Shown here piece by piece: positions 33,372 through 41,092 of a stretch of DNA of 64,000 nucleotides; within the stretch, counting starts at the first letter, position 1; every line of letters starts with the position of its first letter. The DNA comes from REEB506 sp040381035 (GTDB lineage Bacteria; Pseudomonadota; Alphaproteobacteria; Caulobacterales; Aquidulcibacteraceae). Location of the stretch: positions 1-64,000 of the forward strand of contig JBEIHY010000011.1 in assembly GCA_040381035.1 (NCBI GenBank), read 5' to 3'. The position numbers were made by a program, and so were the translations under genes. The notes beneath the pieces were generated by a model. It searched no databases. It had not been told where the DNA came from and worked only from the letters and a program-made list of their open reading frames with translations.

Positions 33372-34939
33372 GCGCCCCCCGCCTGACTGCCCCGCGCTGG
33401 CCGCGCGGATCCGCCGGACTGGCGGCGGCCGTGGTTGTCGGCCTGCCGGCGGCGGCGGTGGTGGCGCAGGCGATCTTTGGCGGCGCCGCCGGGGCCGATG
33501 CGGCCGGCCAAAAGCTGCTGATTGAATCCGCACTCGGACTTGTCGCCTTGCTCTTGCTTGGCGGCGGCGGCGCGGTGGCGATCGGGGCGGCGGCCGCTTG
33601 GGCGGTCAGCTTTTGCGCGTTTCCTGGGCGGTGCGCGTTTGAATGGCTGCTGGTTTTGCCTTTGGCGGCGCCGGCCTATGTGCTCGCTTATGCCTGGGGC
33701 GGCTTGGCCGGGCCAGCGGGCGTGATGCCGTTCACGCTGAGCGGCGCCTCGGCCGCCGCCTTTGTCTATGCGCTGGCCTTTTACCCCTATGTCTATCTCG
33801 CAGCGCGGGCGAGCTTTGCGACGCAATCGGTGTGCGCGCTGGAGGCCGCTCGCAGCCTCGGCGCCAGTCCCTGGGCAAGTTTCTGGCGCGTGGCGCTGCC
33901 ACTGGCGCGGCCCGGCCTGATCGCCGGCGGCGCGCTCGCTTTGATGGAAATCGCCGCCGATTATGGCGCGGCCGCCTATTTCGGCGCGCCCACTTTGGCG
34001 ACCGGGGTGTTCCACGCCTGGTATGCCCGCGGCGAACCGCAACTCGCTCTGCAGCTGGCTTCCGTGCTGCTGATCGCGGCGGCTTTGCTGTTTGCGGTGG
34101 AGCGCGCTGCGCGCGGCCAGCGCCGCTATGGCGGCGGTTCGGCGCGCTGGCGGCCGCTGCCGCGCTATGTCTTGGCGCCCGGCGCGGCCTGGGCGGTGTC
34201 GGCGCTGCTCGCGGTTGTTCTGCTGTGCGCGCTGATCTTGCCGTTCGGCTATCTCGTGCGGCTGACCGTGCTGAACGGGGTCGATCTCGCGGCGCTGGCC
34301 GCGCCGCTGGCGGCTTCTGTTACGCTCGCCAGCGCCGGCGCGGGGGTGACCTTGCTGCTCGGCCTGGCCCTCGCCCATGCCGGCCAGCGCGGCGGCGGCT
34401 TGGGACGCGCAGCGCTCGCCATTGCCGGCGCCGGTTATGCCGCGCCTGGCGCGGTCATTGCGCTTGGAATGCTCAGCCTGTTTGCGCTGGCGCGCGAAGC
34501 GGGGCTTGCCGCCAGCCTCACCGGGGGGGCGGCCATTGCCGTGCTGATCTGGACCTATGCCGCCCGCTTTGCCGCCGCCGGCGCCCAGCCGATCGCAGCC
34601 GGCCTGCAACGATTGACGCGCTCCATGGACAGCGCCGCCGCCACACTCGGCGCCAATGCGCGCCGCCGCTTCTGGGCGATCAGCCTGCCGATCGCCGCGC
34701 CGAGCGTGGCTGCTGCAGCCCTCATCCTGTTTGTCGAAATCCTGCGGGAATTGCCGGCCACGATGATTTTGCGCCCGTTCAACATGGATACGCTCGCGGT
34801 GAAAGCGCACGCCTATGCCGTCGATGATCGCCTGGCGCAGGCCGCCCCGTTTGCGCTGCTGATCGCGCTGGCAGGGCTGGCCCCGATCCTCATTCTGTCG
34901 GCGCGGATCGGCGCCTCGCGCCCGGGTGCTGCAGAATAA
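33362..34939 (+). CDS. ferric-iron ABC transporter permease (FbpB-like)
   Basis: A 525-residue inner-membrane permease with two fused BPD_transp_1 units, about twelve helices, as in FbpB/AfuB/SfuB. Each half has an EAA loop: EAARSLGASPWASFWRVALPLARPGL in the first, and SAAATLGANARRRFWAISLPIAAPS in the second. The ELPATMILRPFNMDTLAVKAHAYA segment near the C-terminus is diagnostic of the ferric group. Start at 33362 overlaps the binding-protein gene; three bases separate its stop from the ATPase. Confidence 0.93.
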   Translation: MALSAPRLTAPRWPRGSAGLAAAVVVGLPAAAVVAQAIFGGAAGADAAGQKLLIESALGLVALLLLGGGGAVAIGAAAAWAVSFCAFPGRCAFEWLLVLPLAAPAYVLAYAWGGLAGPAGVMPFTLSGASAAAFVYALAFYPYVYLAARASFATQSVCALEAARSLGASPWASFWRVALPLARPGLIAGGALALMEIAADYGAAAYFGAPTLATGVFHAWYARGEPQLALQLASVLLIAAALLFAVERAARGQRRYGGGSARWRPLPRYVLAPGAAWAVSALLAVVLLCALILPFGYLVRLTVLNGVDLAALAAPLAASVTLASAGAGVTLLLGLALAHAGQRGGGLGRAALAIAGAGYAAPGAVIALGMLSLFALAREAGLAASLTGGAAIAVLIWTYAARFAAAGAQPIAAGLQRLTRSMDSAAATLGANARRRFWAISLPIAAPSVAAAALILFVEILRELPATMILRPFNMDTLAVKAHAYAVDDRLAQAAPFALLIALAGLAPILILSARIGASRPGAAE

Positions 34940-34942
34940 GCC

Positions 34943-35953
34943 ATGACGGGCGTGGCGATCCGCTTGGCGCAGGTGCGCCGCTCCTATGCCGGCCACGCCG
35001 CCGTGGCGGACGTTACATTGAGCGCGCCGGCCGGCAAAGTCACCGCGCTGCTCGGCGCCTCGGGCTCAGGCAAATCCACGCTGCTGCGGCTGATCGCGGG
35101 GCTGGAGCCGGTCGACGCCGGGGACATCTATTTTGGCGATGAACGGGTCAGTGCGCCGGGCCGCACGCTGGCGCCGGAAAAGCGCGGTGTCGGTTTTGTG
35201 TTTCAGGATTATGCGCTCTTTCCGCATATGACGGCGCTCGCCAATGTCAACTTTGGGCTGCCCCGCGGCGCTGAAGACATCGCCCGCGCCTGGCTGATCC
35301 GGGTGGGCCTTGGCGCGAAATCGGCTGCCTATCCGCATATGTTGTCGGGCGGGGAACAGCAGCGCGTGGCGCTGGCGCGGGCGCTGGCGGGCGGTCCGCG
35401 CATCGTGCTGCTCGATGAGCCGTTCTCGGGCCTCGATCCGGCGCTGCGCGCGAACCTGCGCGACGACACCTTGGCCGCGATCGCCGCCAGCGGCGCCACC
35501 GCCGTGTTCGTCACCCATGACGCCGAAGAAGCGCTCTATGTCGGCGATCATTTGGTGATCTTGCAGGCTGGGCGCGTCGTGCAGGCCGGCGCGCCGCGCG
35601 TGGTTTACGCCAAGCCTGACAGCGCCGCCGCCGCCGCAGCCCTTGGCCCGGTCAATGTGTTTGACGGAGCGGTAACCAACGCCGCTGTCGCCACGCCCTT
35701 TGGCGGCGTCGCAGCGCCCGGCTTTGCCGACAATGCCCGCGCCACGGTGGTCGTGCGCGCCGAAGCCGTGCGTTTGACGCCGGGCGCGGGCGCGTTGATC
35801 CGCAGCCGCCGCGCGCAAGGCGCTTTCGATCTCGTTGCGGTCGAAGCGCAGGGCGTAATCTGGCGCGCGCTCGCCCCGCCCGATGGCCCTGCCGCTGGCG
35901 CCACCGCCGCCGTTACGCTCGACCCCGCCGGCGCGCATGTGGTCACACGCTAG
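34943..35953 (+). CDS. ferric-iron ABC transporter ATPase (FbpC-like)
   Basis: A 336-residue ATPase. Walker A GASGSGKST, Q-loop VFQDYALFPHM, signature LSGGEQQRVALARALA, Walker B IVLLDEPFSGLDPAL, switch His FVTHDAEEAL. The C-terminal ~110 residues form a regulatory TOBE-type domain, as in FbpC. It completes the operon. The stop is followed by tandem palindromic repeats, which may affect the message end. Confidence 0.94.
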   Translation: MTGVAIRLAQVRRSYAGHAAVADVTLSAPAGKVTALLGASGSGKSTLLRLIAGLEPVDAGDIYFGDERVSAPGRTLAPEKRGVGFVFQDYALFPHMTALANVNFGLPRGAEDIARAWLIRVGLGAKSAAYPHMLSGGEQQRVALARALAGGPRIVLLDEPFSGLDPALRANLRDDTLAAIAASGATAVFVTHDAEEALYVGDHLVILQAGRVVQAGAPRVVYAKPDSAAAAAALGPVNVFDGAVTNAAVATPFGGVAAPGFADNARATVVVRAEAVRLTPGAGALIRSRRAQGAFDLVAVEAQGVIWRALAPPDGPAAGATAAVTLDPAGAHVVTR

Positions 35954-35962
35954 GCCGTCGAG

Positions 35963-36063
35963 ACCGCATTCGGGCGGAAAACCGCACACACTTTTCCTGA
36001 ATGCGGTCTGGAGTCGAGACCGCATTCGGGCGGAAAACCGCACACACTTTTCCTGAATGCGGT
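35963..36063. repeat. palindromic repeat copies 2 and 3, direct tandem
   Basis: Two identical 45-bp palindromes (35963-36007 and 36019-36063) with ends ACCGCATTC and GAATGCGGT, spaced 56 bp start to start, the duplicated unit including the flank GTCGAG. Same element as at 21533-21577 in inverse orientation, which differs at two positions. Confidence 0.92.
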
Positions 36064-36143
36064 CTGGCGGCCACGCAGCAATCACGGTGGACGCAAGGCC
36101 GCCATAGCGCTAAGCCCCGCACACTCTAGTGAGGGGAACGATC

Positions 36144-37001
36144 ATGCAGTCGAAAGCGGTCAAAGTGTTGATGGCGGGCGCGCTGGCGCTGGGTTTGACG
36201 GCATGCTTGCCGGGCCAACCGCAACCGCCCTCCGACAAACCCGCCGCCGCAGCCCCCGCCCCCAATGTTCCCGTTGATCTCGATGTGCCCTATGTGCCCA
36301 CGCCAGAACCGGTCGTGGACGCCATGCTCAAACTCGCGGCGCCGAAAACGGGCGAGTTCATCATTGATCTCGGTTCCGGCGATGGCCGCATCATCAACAC
36401 CGCCGTTTCGCGCACGCCAGGCCTCAAAGGCTTCGGCGTCGACATCGATCCGCAGCGCATCAAGGAAGCCAATGAAGGCGCCGCCGCGCTGAAAATCACC
36501 GACCGCGTCGAGTTCCGCCAAGAGGATCTGTTTAAAACCGATTTCTCCAAGGCCAATGTGATGACAATGTATTTGCTGCCCGACATCAATCTGCAGCTGC
36601 GCGAAAAGATCATCACCACCATGTCACCGGGTACCCGCATCGTCAGCCATGATTTCGACATGGGCGAGTGGGGTGCCGAAGAAACTTTCCGCGTGCCCGG
36701 CGATGAGAGCTTTGTGTATTTCTGGATCGTGCCGGCTAATGCGGCAGGCAAATGGACGCTGACGCCGCAGGGCGCCAAACCCGTGCAGCTTGACCTGCAA
36801 CAATACTTCCAGATCCTCGAAGGCGGCGACGCCAAGGGCCGCGTCAAGGGAACCGAAGTGACGCTGACAGTCGCCGGCAAAACCTATACCGGCGAGATCA
36901 GCGGCGAAACGATCACCGGCAAAGGCTTCTCCGCCACGCGCAGTGAAAAGCGCGCCGTCACCTTCTCGGGGCCGCGGGCAACCGCACCGACCCCACAATA
37001 G
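36144..37001 (+). CDS. lipoprotein with class I SAM-methyltransferase fold
   Basis: A 285-residue predicted lipoprotein. Start MQSKAVKVLM with GAGGGGAACG upstream; lipobox LTAC with Cys21. After a Pro/Ala linker, VDLDVPYVPTPEPVVDAMLKLA introduces a Rossmann domain with SAM motif I IIDLGSGDGRI (75-83), GFGVDIDPQRI, and MTMYLLPDINLQLREKIITTMSPGTRIVSHDFDMGEW. The C-terminus is a beta domain (VTLTVAGKTYTGEISGETITGKGF). SAM is not expected outside the cytoplasm, so activity and ligand are uncertain. Exported members of this family are known in several phyla by sequence. It follows the repeats and may be cotranscribed with the permease, 12 bp downstream. Confidence 0.85.
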   Translation: MQSKAVKVLMAGALALGLTACLPGQPQPPSDKPAAAAPAPNVPVDLDVPYVPTPEPVVDAMLKLAAPKTGEFIIDLGSGDGRIINTAVSRTPGLKGFGVDIDPQRIKEANEGAAALKITDRVEFRQEDLFKTDFSKANVMTMYLLPDINLQLREKIITTMSPGTRIVSHDFDMGEWGAEETFRVPGDESFVYFWIVPANAAGKWTLTPQGAKPVQLDLQQYFQILEGGDAKGRVKGTEVTLTVAGKTYTGEISGETITGKGFSATRSEKRAVTFSGPRATAPTPQ

Positions 37002-37013
37002 GAAAGCCGCCCC

Positions 37014-38375
37014 ATGCCGAAGCGCACGCTCTCCGTCCTCGACGGAACCGCCATCGTCGTCGGCATCGTCATCGGCATGGGGATCTTCAAATCGCCTTCG
37101 CTGGTCGCGGGCGCGGCCGACAGCGTGGAGGCAGCGCTTGGGCTGTGGGTGCTGGGCGGGATTTTGTCGCTGCTCGGCGCGCTGACTTATGCCGAGCTGT
37201 TTGGCGCCTATCCTGATCGTGGCGGCGAATACACCATCCTCGGCCGGGCCTATCACAAACGGCTGGCCTTCCTGTTTGGCTGGGCGCGGCTGACGGTGAT
37301 CCAGCCCGGCACGATTGCCGGCGCCGGCTTTGTCATTGGCGATTATCTGACGCCTTATCTCGGCCTCGGACCGCAGAGCCCCGCCGTCTATGCCGCGATC
37401 GCGGTGGCCTTGGTGACGATCATCAATCTCCGCGGGCTGACGCTGACGGCCGGCCTGCAAAATCTATTGTCGCTGCTCCTGCTCGTTTGCCTCATCGCGA
37501 TCATCGCGGCGGCGTTTCTGGCGCCGGCCGCGCCAGCGCCAGCAACGCAAACCGCCTTTCCCGCCATTGGCGCTGTCGGCTTTGCGATGATCTTTGTGCT
37601 GCTCACTTATGGCGGCTGGAATGAGGCGGCGTATCTGTCGGGCGATGTGGCCAACCCGCAGCGCGACATGTTTGCCATCCTGCTCGGCGGGGTGGGCCTG
37701 GTGACGGTGCTCTATGTCGGGGTGAATTGGGCCTATCTGCATGTGCTGGGCGTCGACGGCGTCGCCAAGGCCGGCAATGTCGGCGCCGCCGCTGCGGGCG
37801 CGGAGTTTGGCCCCGCCGCTGCGGGCCTCGTCACCCTGTTCGTGCTCGCCGCCTGCGTGTCAACGATGAACGGCACGCTGTTTACCGGCGCACGCTCGGC
37901 CTACGCTTTGGGCCGGGACTCCGCGCTGCTCAAGGGCCTCGGCGCCTGGAGCGAGAGCGCCAACGCCCCCGTGGCGGGGATCATCGTGCAGGCAGCCATC
38001 TCCTTGGTTCTGGTTGGGCTGGCGGTGGCCATCGGGGCCGGCGGTGAAAGCGGCTTTTCCACGATGGTCGCCTATACCGCGCCGGTGTTCTGGGTATTTT
38101 TTGCGCTGACCGCGATCGCCGCGATCGTATTGCGGGTGCGTGATCCGAACCGGCCCCGGCCGTTCAAAACGCCGCTCTTTCCCCTGCCGCCGGCGCTGTT
38201 TGCGGCAGCCGCGCTCTATATGCTCTATACCGGCATGGACTATGCCCTCTCCATCGCGCGTAAGGGCGAGGCGGCCTTTGCCATCGGCGCCGGCTTTGGC
38301 CTTTCGGTTCTAGCAGTGGGCCTTGTGCTCATGCTGTTTGCCCAGTCCACGCCCGCGCCAGCCGCGAAAAGTTAA
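37014..38375 (+). CDS. APC-family amino acid permease
   Basis: A 453-residue inner-membrane transporter with about twelve helices. N-terminal helix pair: SVLDGTAIVVGIVIGMGIFKSPSLVAGAA, where GxGIF is the substrate-binding unwound helix of APC transporters. TYAELFGAYPDRGGEYTILGRAY is the second hallmark, followed by FAMIFVLLTYGGWNEAAYLSGDVANPQRDM. The pattern is close to the LAT-type heteromeric exchangers. Substrate unknown. It begins 12 bp after the methyltransferase-like gene. Confidence 0.9.
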   Translation: MPKRTLSVLDGTAIVVGIVIGMGIFKSPSLVAGAADSVEAALGLWVLGGILSLLGALTYAELFGAYPDRGGEYTILGRAYHKRLAFLFGWARLTVIQPGTIAGAGFVIGDYLTPYLGLGPQSPAVYAAIAVALVTIINLRGLTLTAGLQNLLSLLLLVCLIAIIAAAFLAPAAPAPATQTAFPAIGAVGFAMIFVLLTYGGWNEAAYLSGDVANPQRDMFAILLGGVGLVTVLYVGVNWAYLHVLGVDGVAKAGNVGAAAAGAEFGPAAAGLVTLFVLAACVSTMNGTLFTGARSAYALGRDSALLKGLGAWSESANAPVAGIIVQAAISLVLVGLAVAIGAGGESGFSTMVAYTAPVFWVFFALTAIAAIVLRVRDPNRPRPFKTPLFPLPPALFAAAALYMLYTGMDYALSIARKGEAAFAIGAGFGLSVLAVGLVLMLFAQSTPAPAAKS

Positions 38376-38447
38376 TCTTGTCGCGCCGCTTTGGGCTTGC
38401 CGGCCGGCCCCGGCTTCGGCGATCAGACCGTTCTTGGAGGATCCGCG

Positions 38448-38645
38448 ATGACGGCAGTATTCGACGCTATCCGCGACGTTTTGGTCAGCCTGGCCTTAGC
38501 CTGGATCGGCGTTGTCGTGGAGCCTGCCCCGCAGCCGGCGCAGTCCGGCGCTTGCGCCGCCTGTGCGGCCAAAAACCAATCGGGCGGCGCATGTACAAGC
38601 CGCGCCCCCAGCTTCAGCGCCCAAACCTGCGGCGACCCGCAATAG
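38448..38645 (+). CDS. small Cys-rich membrane-associated protein
   Basis: A 65-residue protein with a strong Shine-Dalgarno (GGAGGATCC, about five bases before ATG). Residues 1-25 (MTAVFDAIRDVLVSLALAWIGVVVE) form an amphipathic or membrane helix. The remainder is a Cys-rich tail: CAACAAKNQSGGACTSR...TCGDPQ, with four cysteines in a CxxC-x9-C-x11-C pattern that could bind metal or form disulfides. No family recognised. It follows the permease by 72 bp. Confidence 0.6.
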   Translation: MTAVFDAIRDVLVSLALAWIGVVVEPAPQPAQSGACAACAAKNQSGGACTSRAPSFSAQTCGDPQ

Positions 38646-38853
38646 AGTTGCCGCGTGGACGACATGGCGAAAACTTAACGCCCCGCTGCTATTGTGGCGA
38701 CGCGTAGCGGGGTTTGGCGCCGCTGCGCCCTTGATTCGTCACGTTCTTAACGTTTGATTTAGGTTAAGGGGCCTTGTGCGCTCCGGGAAAGCGAAACTGG
38801 TCGACCCCAACCGACCACTCCGCTGAGATAGCCAAGACAAAAGGCCAAGGGCA

Positions 38854-40953
38854 ATGGCGCGCAAAGAACAAGCCCCAGAACACGAAGCGGCCGACGACGC
38901 CGCCCTGGCTGCGAACCCCGAAAAGGTTGGCGGCTGGATCATCCTTGTGTCCTGGCTTTTGGCGCTCGGCTGGCTCGGCGCAGTTGCGGCTGTCGCTTAT
39001 GGCGCGCTTGGGCTCGAAGCGCTGCAGAACCTGGCAACGCCCATGCTCGCTGGCGGGGCGCTGTTAGCGGTGATGCCGGCTCTGCTCATTCTGTTTGCCG
39101 CCTCCGCCGCCCGCGAAGGCGCCAAAAGCCGCGCCCAGGCGCGGGCTTTGTCGATCGCTGCTGAGCGGATGTTGGCGCCCGCTCCCGGCGCGGAAGCCGC
39201 CGCCCGGCGCTTGGGCGTCGCGGTTCGCGGCGAAATCGCTGCTTTGGACCGCGCTTTGGACCAGACGCTGCAAAAGCTCCGCGACGTCGAAACCGTCATC
39301 GCCCGCCAGACCATGGCGGTTGACCACGCCGCGGGCGCTGCCCAGGCCGGCGCCCGCCATATGATTTCCGGGTTGGAGCGCGAGCGCTCCGAGCTGTTGC
39401 AGATCGCTGATGATCTCAACACCCAGGCCGGCCTGATCGGCGAAGCGATTGGCCGTCACACCCGCCTAATCTCCGACGCCGCGCGTCTCGCCGAAGCCGA
39501 AGTGCGCGCCGCCGATGAAGCGCTCGATACGCGCCTGTCCTCGTTCGGCGCCGCCGCCGCCCTGATCGCGGACCGCACCCAGGCGCTGACAAGCGCCTCG
39601 CAAGCCACCGCCGACAGCGCTCTGCGCCTGGAAACCGCGCTGTCCAGCGCCCTCGATGCGCTGGCCGAAGCCACCAGCCTGACCGACACCGCACGCAAAT
39701 CGGCCGAAGCCGCCACATTTGCGGCCTCCAACACCGCCGGCGCCCTGCGCGACACCACCCAGCGCGCCATCGAAGACGCCAAGCGCGCCGCCGACGCCAT
39801 CCGCGCCGAAGCCGCCTCCGTGGAGCGCGAGGGCGTCAAAGCCATGGAGCGTCTGCGCGAGAGCGCCCAAACCGCCCGCAGCGATTTCCGCGGCTTGAAA
39901 TCAGAACCGACGCCGCCGTCGCCGGCTTATCGTGATGAGCCGCCGGCCCCGCGCCGCGCCGCCGATCCGGTCCGCCCTGTCGATTCCGGTTTTGCCGAAT
40001 CCCTCAATGCGCGCACGCCGCAGCCGGCCCCGCGCGCACCTGCGCCCGCGTCCGAAACCAGCCGCTGGACCTGGCGCGAAGTGCTCGCAGCGATTGATGA
40101 AGAGCCGGCCGCCGCCCGCCACCCCGCACCAGCACGCATGCCTGAGCCGCCGCGCATGCCTGAGCCGCGCGCATCTGAGCCGCGCGCATCTGAGCCGCGC
40201 CCGGTTGAGCAGCCGCCGATCGTGCGGTTCACCGATCCGCGCCCCAGGGCCCCGGCCCAACCGCCCGAACCGACCCATAGCGCCTCAACCCGCACCCGCT
40301 TTTTTGATCAACGCCTGACCGACGCCCGCACCCGCGGCGGCGGTTTCGGCTTTGGCGGCGCCGGACGCGAACCAAAGCGCCCGATTGAACCGCCTGCTCC
40401 GGAGCCGCGCTTCACCGACGCCCGCCGGGCGCCGCCGCCGGCCGATCCGCTGGCCCCCGCCAACCGCGACGCCGACGTCGCCGGCCGGTGGACCGGCGCG
40501 CGCCAACCTGAAACCAGCGCGGACGCCGCCCGCGCAGCAGTCAGCCGCGACGCCCATGCCCGCGGCTTCAGCGAACGCGGCTTTGGCGAACGCGGCCATT
40601 TTGACATGCCCGGCGAGCGCGCCCGCCCGGTGCAAACCTCACCAGCGCTGGCGCTTTTGGATCAAGCCGGTCTGCGCGTCGGCGAATTGTTCCCGAGCGC
40701 GGCCATCGAACGGATCGCGCAGAAAGCCAAGAACGGCACCCAGGCCCGTCGCCGGGCGGTGCGCGAAGCCGCCGCCGACGCCGTATTGCGTCTGGCCGAG
40801 CATCTCGACGCCAATGCCCAGGCCCGCGCCGATGCCGGCGCCTTCTTGAAAGCCGAAGGCGCACGGATCGCCGAGCAGCTTGGCCGCGGCAAAGCCGCCC
40901 TCGATTCCGAGACTGTGCGGGCTTTCCTGTTGATCGACGCCGCCGCCGCTTAA
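38854..40953 (+). CDS. TipN-like membrane coiled-coil protein, paralogue A
   Basis: A 699-residue protein with two membrane helices near the N-terminus (IILVSWLLALGWLGAVAAVAYG, then AGGALLAVMPALLILFAASAA), a coiled coil of ~270 residues rich in Ala/Glu/Arg (about 90-350), a Pro/Arg-rich disordered linker (about 350-580) containing ASEPR repeats, and a C-terminal helical domain: LLDQAGLRVGELFPSAAIERIAQKAKNGTQARRRAVREAAADAVLRLAEHLDANAQAR. A second gene 139 bp on has the same plan. In Caulobacterales such proteins include the polarity marker TipN, which I use only as a suggestion. A role in polarity or envelope organisation is inference. Confidence 0.7.
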   Translation: MARKEQAPEHEAADDAALAANPEKVGGWIILVSWLLALGWLGAVAAVAYGALGLEALQNLATPMLAGGALLAVMPALLILFAASAAREGAKSRAQARALSIAAERMLAPAPGAEAAARRLGVAVRGEIAALDRALDQTLQKLRDVETVIARQTMAVDHAAGAAQAGARHMISGLERERSELLQIADDLNTQAGLIGEAIGRHTRLISDAARLAEAEVRAADEALDTRLSSFGAAAALIADRTQALTSASQATADSALRLETALSSALDALAEATSLTDTARKSAEAATFAASNTAGALRDTTQRAIEDAKRAADAIRAEAASVEREGVKAMERLRESAQTARSDFRGLKSEPTPPSPAYRDEPPAPRRAADPVRPVDSGFAESLNARTPQPAPRAPAPASETSRWTWREVLAAIDEEPAAARHPAPARMPEPPRMPEPRASEPRASEPRPVEQPPIVRFTDPRPRAPAQPPEPTHSASTRTRFFDQRLTDARTRGGGFGFGGAGREPKRPIEPPAPEPRFTDARRAPPPADPLAPANRDADVAGRWTGARQPETSADAARAAVSRDAHARGFSERGFGERGHFDMPGERARPVQTSPALALLDQAGLRVGELFPSAAIERIAQKAKNGTQARRRAVREAAADAVLRLAEHLDANAQARADAGAFLKAEGARIAEQLGRGKAALDSETVRAFLLIDAAAA

Positions 40954-41092
40954 CCACACCGGCCCTTCTCCTGGCACGCGGGTTGCAGCGACCGCTGCGC
41001 AACCTGCGGGATAACCGTCGGGATGGCGCAAGCTGACGCATCGGGCGCTCGCTGGCCGACCGACTGTCCCCCTTGGTGACAGGAGTTTGAGG

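Noticed and set aside
33326..34996. 556-codon minus-strand frame opposite the iron permease
   Set aside because: Composition (Arg/Gln/Ala-rich) and full overlap with FbpB show it is a shadow.
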